64,000 nt of DNA, from NCBI GenBank assembly GCA_025084515.1, contig JAJAGP010000544.1, positions 305,857 through 369,856 on the forward strand. The letters are read 5' to 3'. The DNA itself is not shown here. Below are more model-generated notes on this DNA. The model did not search any database. It worked only from the letters and a program-made list of their open reading frames with translations, and had not been told where the DNA came from. This DNA is from Ancistrus triradiatus. Taxonomy: Eukaryota; Chordata; Actinopteri; Siluriformes; Loricariidae. The stretch's first letter is position 1.

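Overview
The window is vertebrate nuclear DNA, almost certainly from a ray-finned (teleost) fish. Both genes have spliced exons with GT-AG introns. The non-coding sequence is crowded with fish-type repeats: several Tc1/mariner families, hAT and PIF/Harbinger elements, pogo-like elements, two tRNA-derived SINE types, and LINE-2/CR1- and L1-type fragments. The repeat mix suggests an otophysan such as a catfish, but that order-level guess is weak. I see no prokaryotic genes, CRISPR arrays or viral genes.

Two protein-coding genes lie head-to-tail on the + strand. (1) ZC3H10, a CCCH zinc-finger protein, occupies about 135-4324. Its coding exons are 277-1401 and 3827-4324 and encode 540 residues. 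(2) ESYT1, extended synaptotagmin 1, starts at 11357 and runs off the right edge. I placed 38 coding exons, all joining in frame, for 1,380 complete residues so far. The ZC3H10-ESYT1 order and orientation match the arrangement I know from human 12q13, which supports both calls.

ESYT1 is the most interesting object here. After an ER-membrane hairpin and an SMP lipid-transfer domain (residues about 113-309), the C2 region is built from three consecutive 8-exon modules. Exon lengths and intron phases are almost identical in all three: 165/83/49/90/96/72/87/150, 177/86/49/90/96/72/87/147 and 177/83/49/90/93/72/87/147 nt. Each module encodes a C2 domain with a full set of acidic Ca2+ ligands followed by a C2 domain without them. 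Mammalian ESYT1 has five C2 domains (A-E). This gene already has six before the window ends, and a terminal C2E probably follows. The C-D pair appears to have been duplicated, and the copies are separated by low-complexity K/E- and EKP-rich linkers. The intron after the third module seems to use a GC donor.

Layout: 1-134 intron of ZC3H10; 135-4324 ZC3H10, whose intron holds a Tc1 copy; 4325-10900 intergenic DNA with nested and chimeric Tc1 debris and a LINE tail; 10900-11356 probable ESYT1 promoter and 5'UTR; 11357-64000 ESYT1, with large repeat-filled introns (intron 2 is 12.3 kb). The repeats record many layers of nesting. They include a Tc1 chimera of two families, a MITE pair whose spacer is an inverted copy of nearby intron sequence, hAT elements with 8-bp target duplications, and microsatellites directly abutting splice sites.
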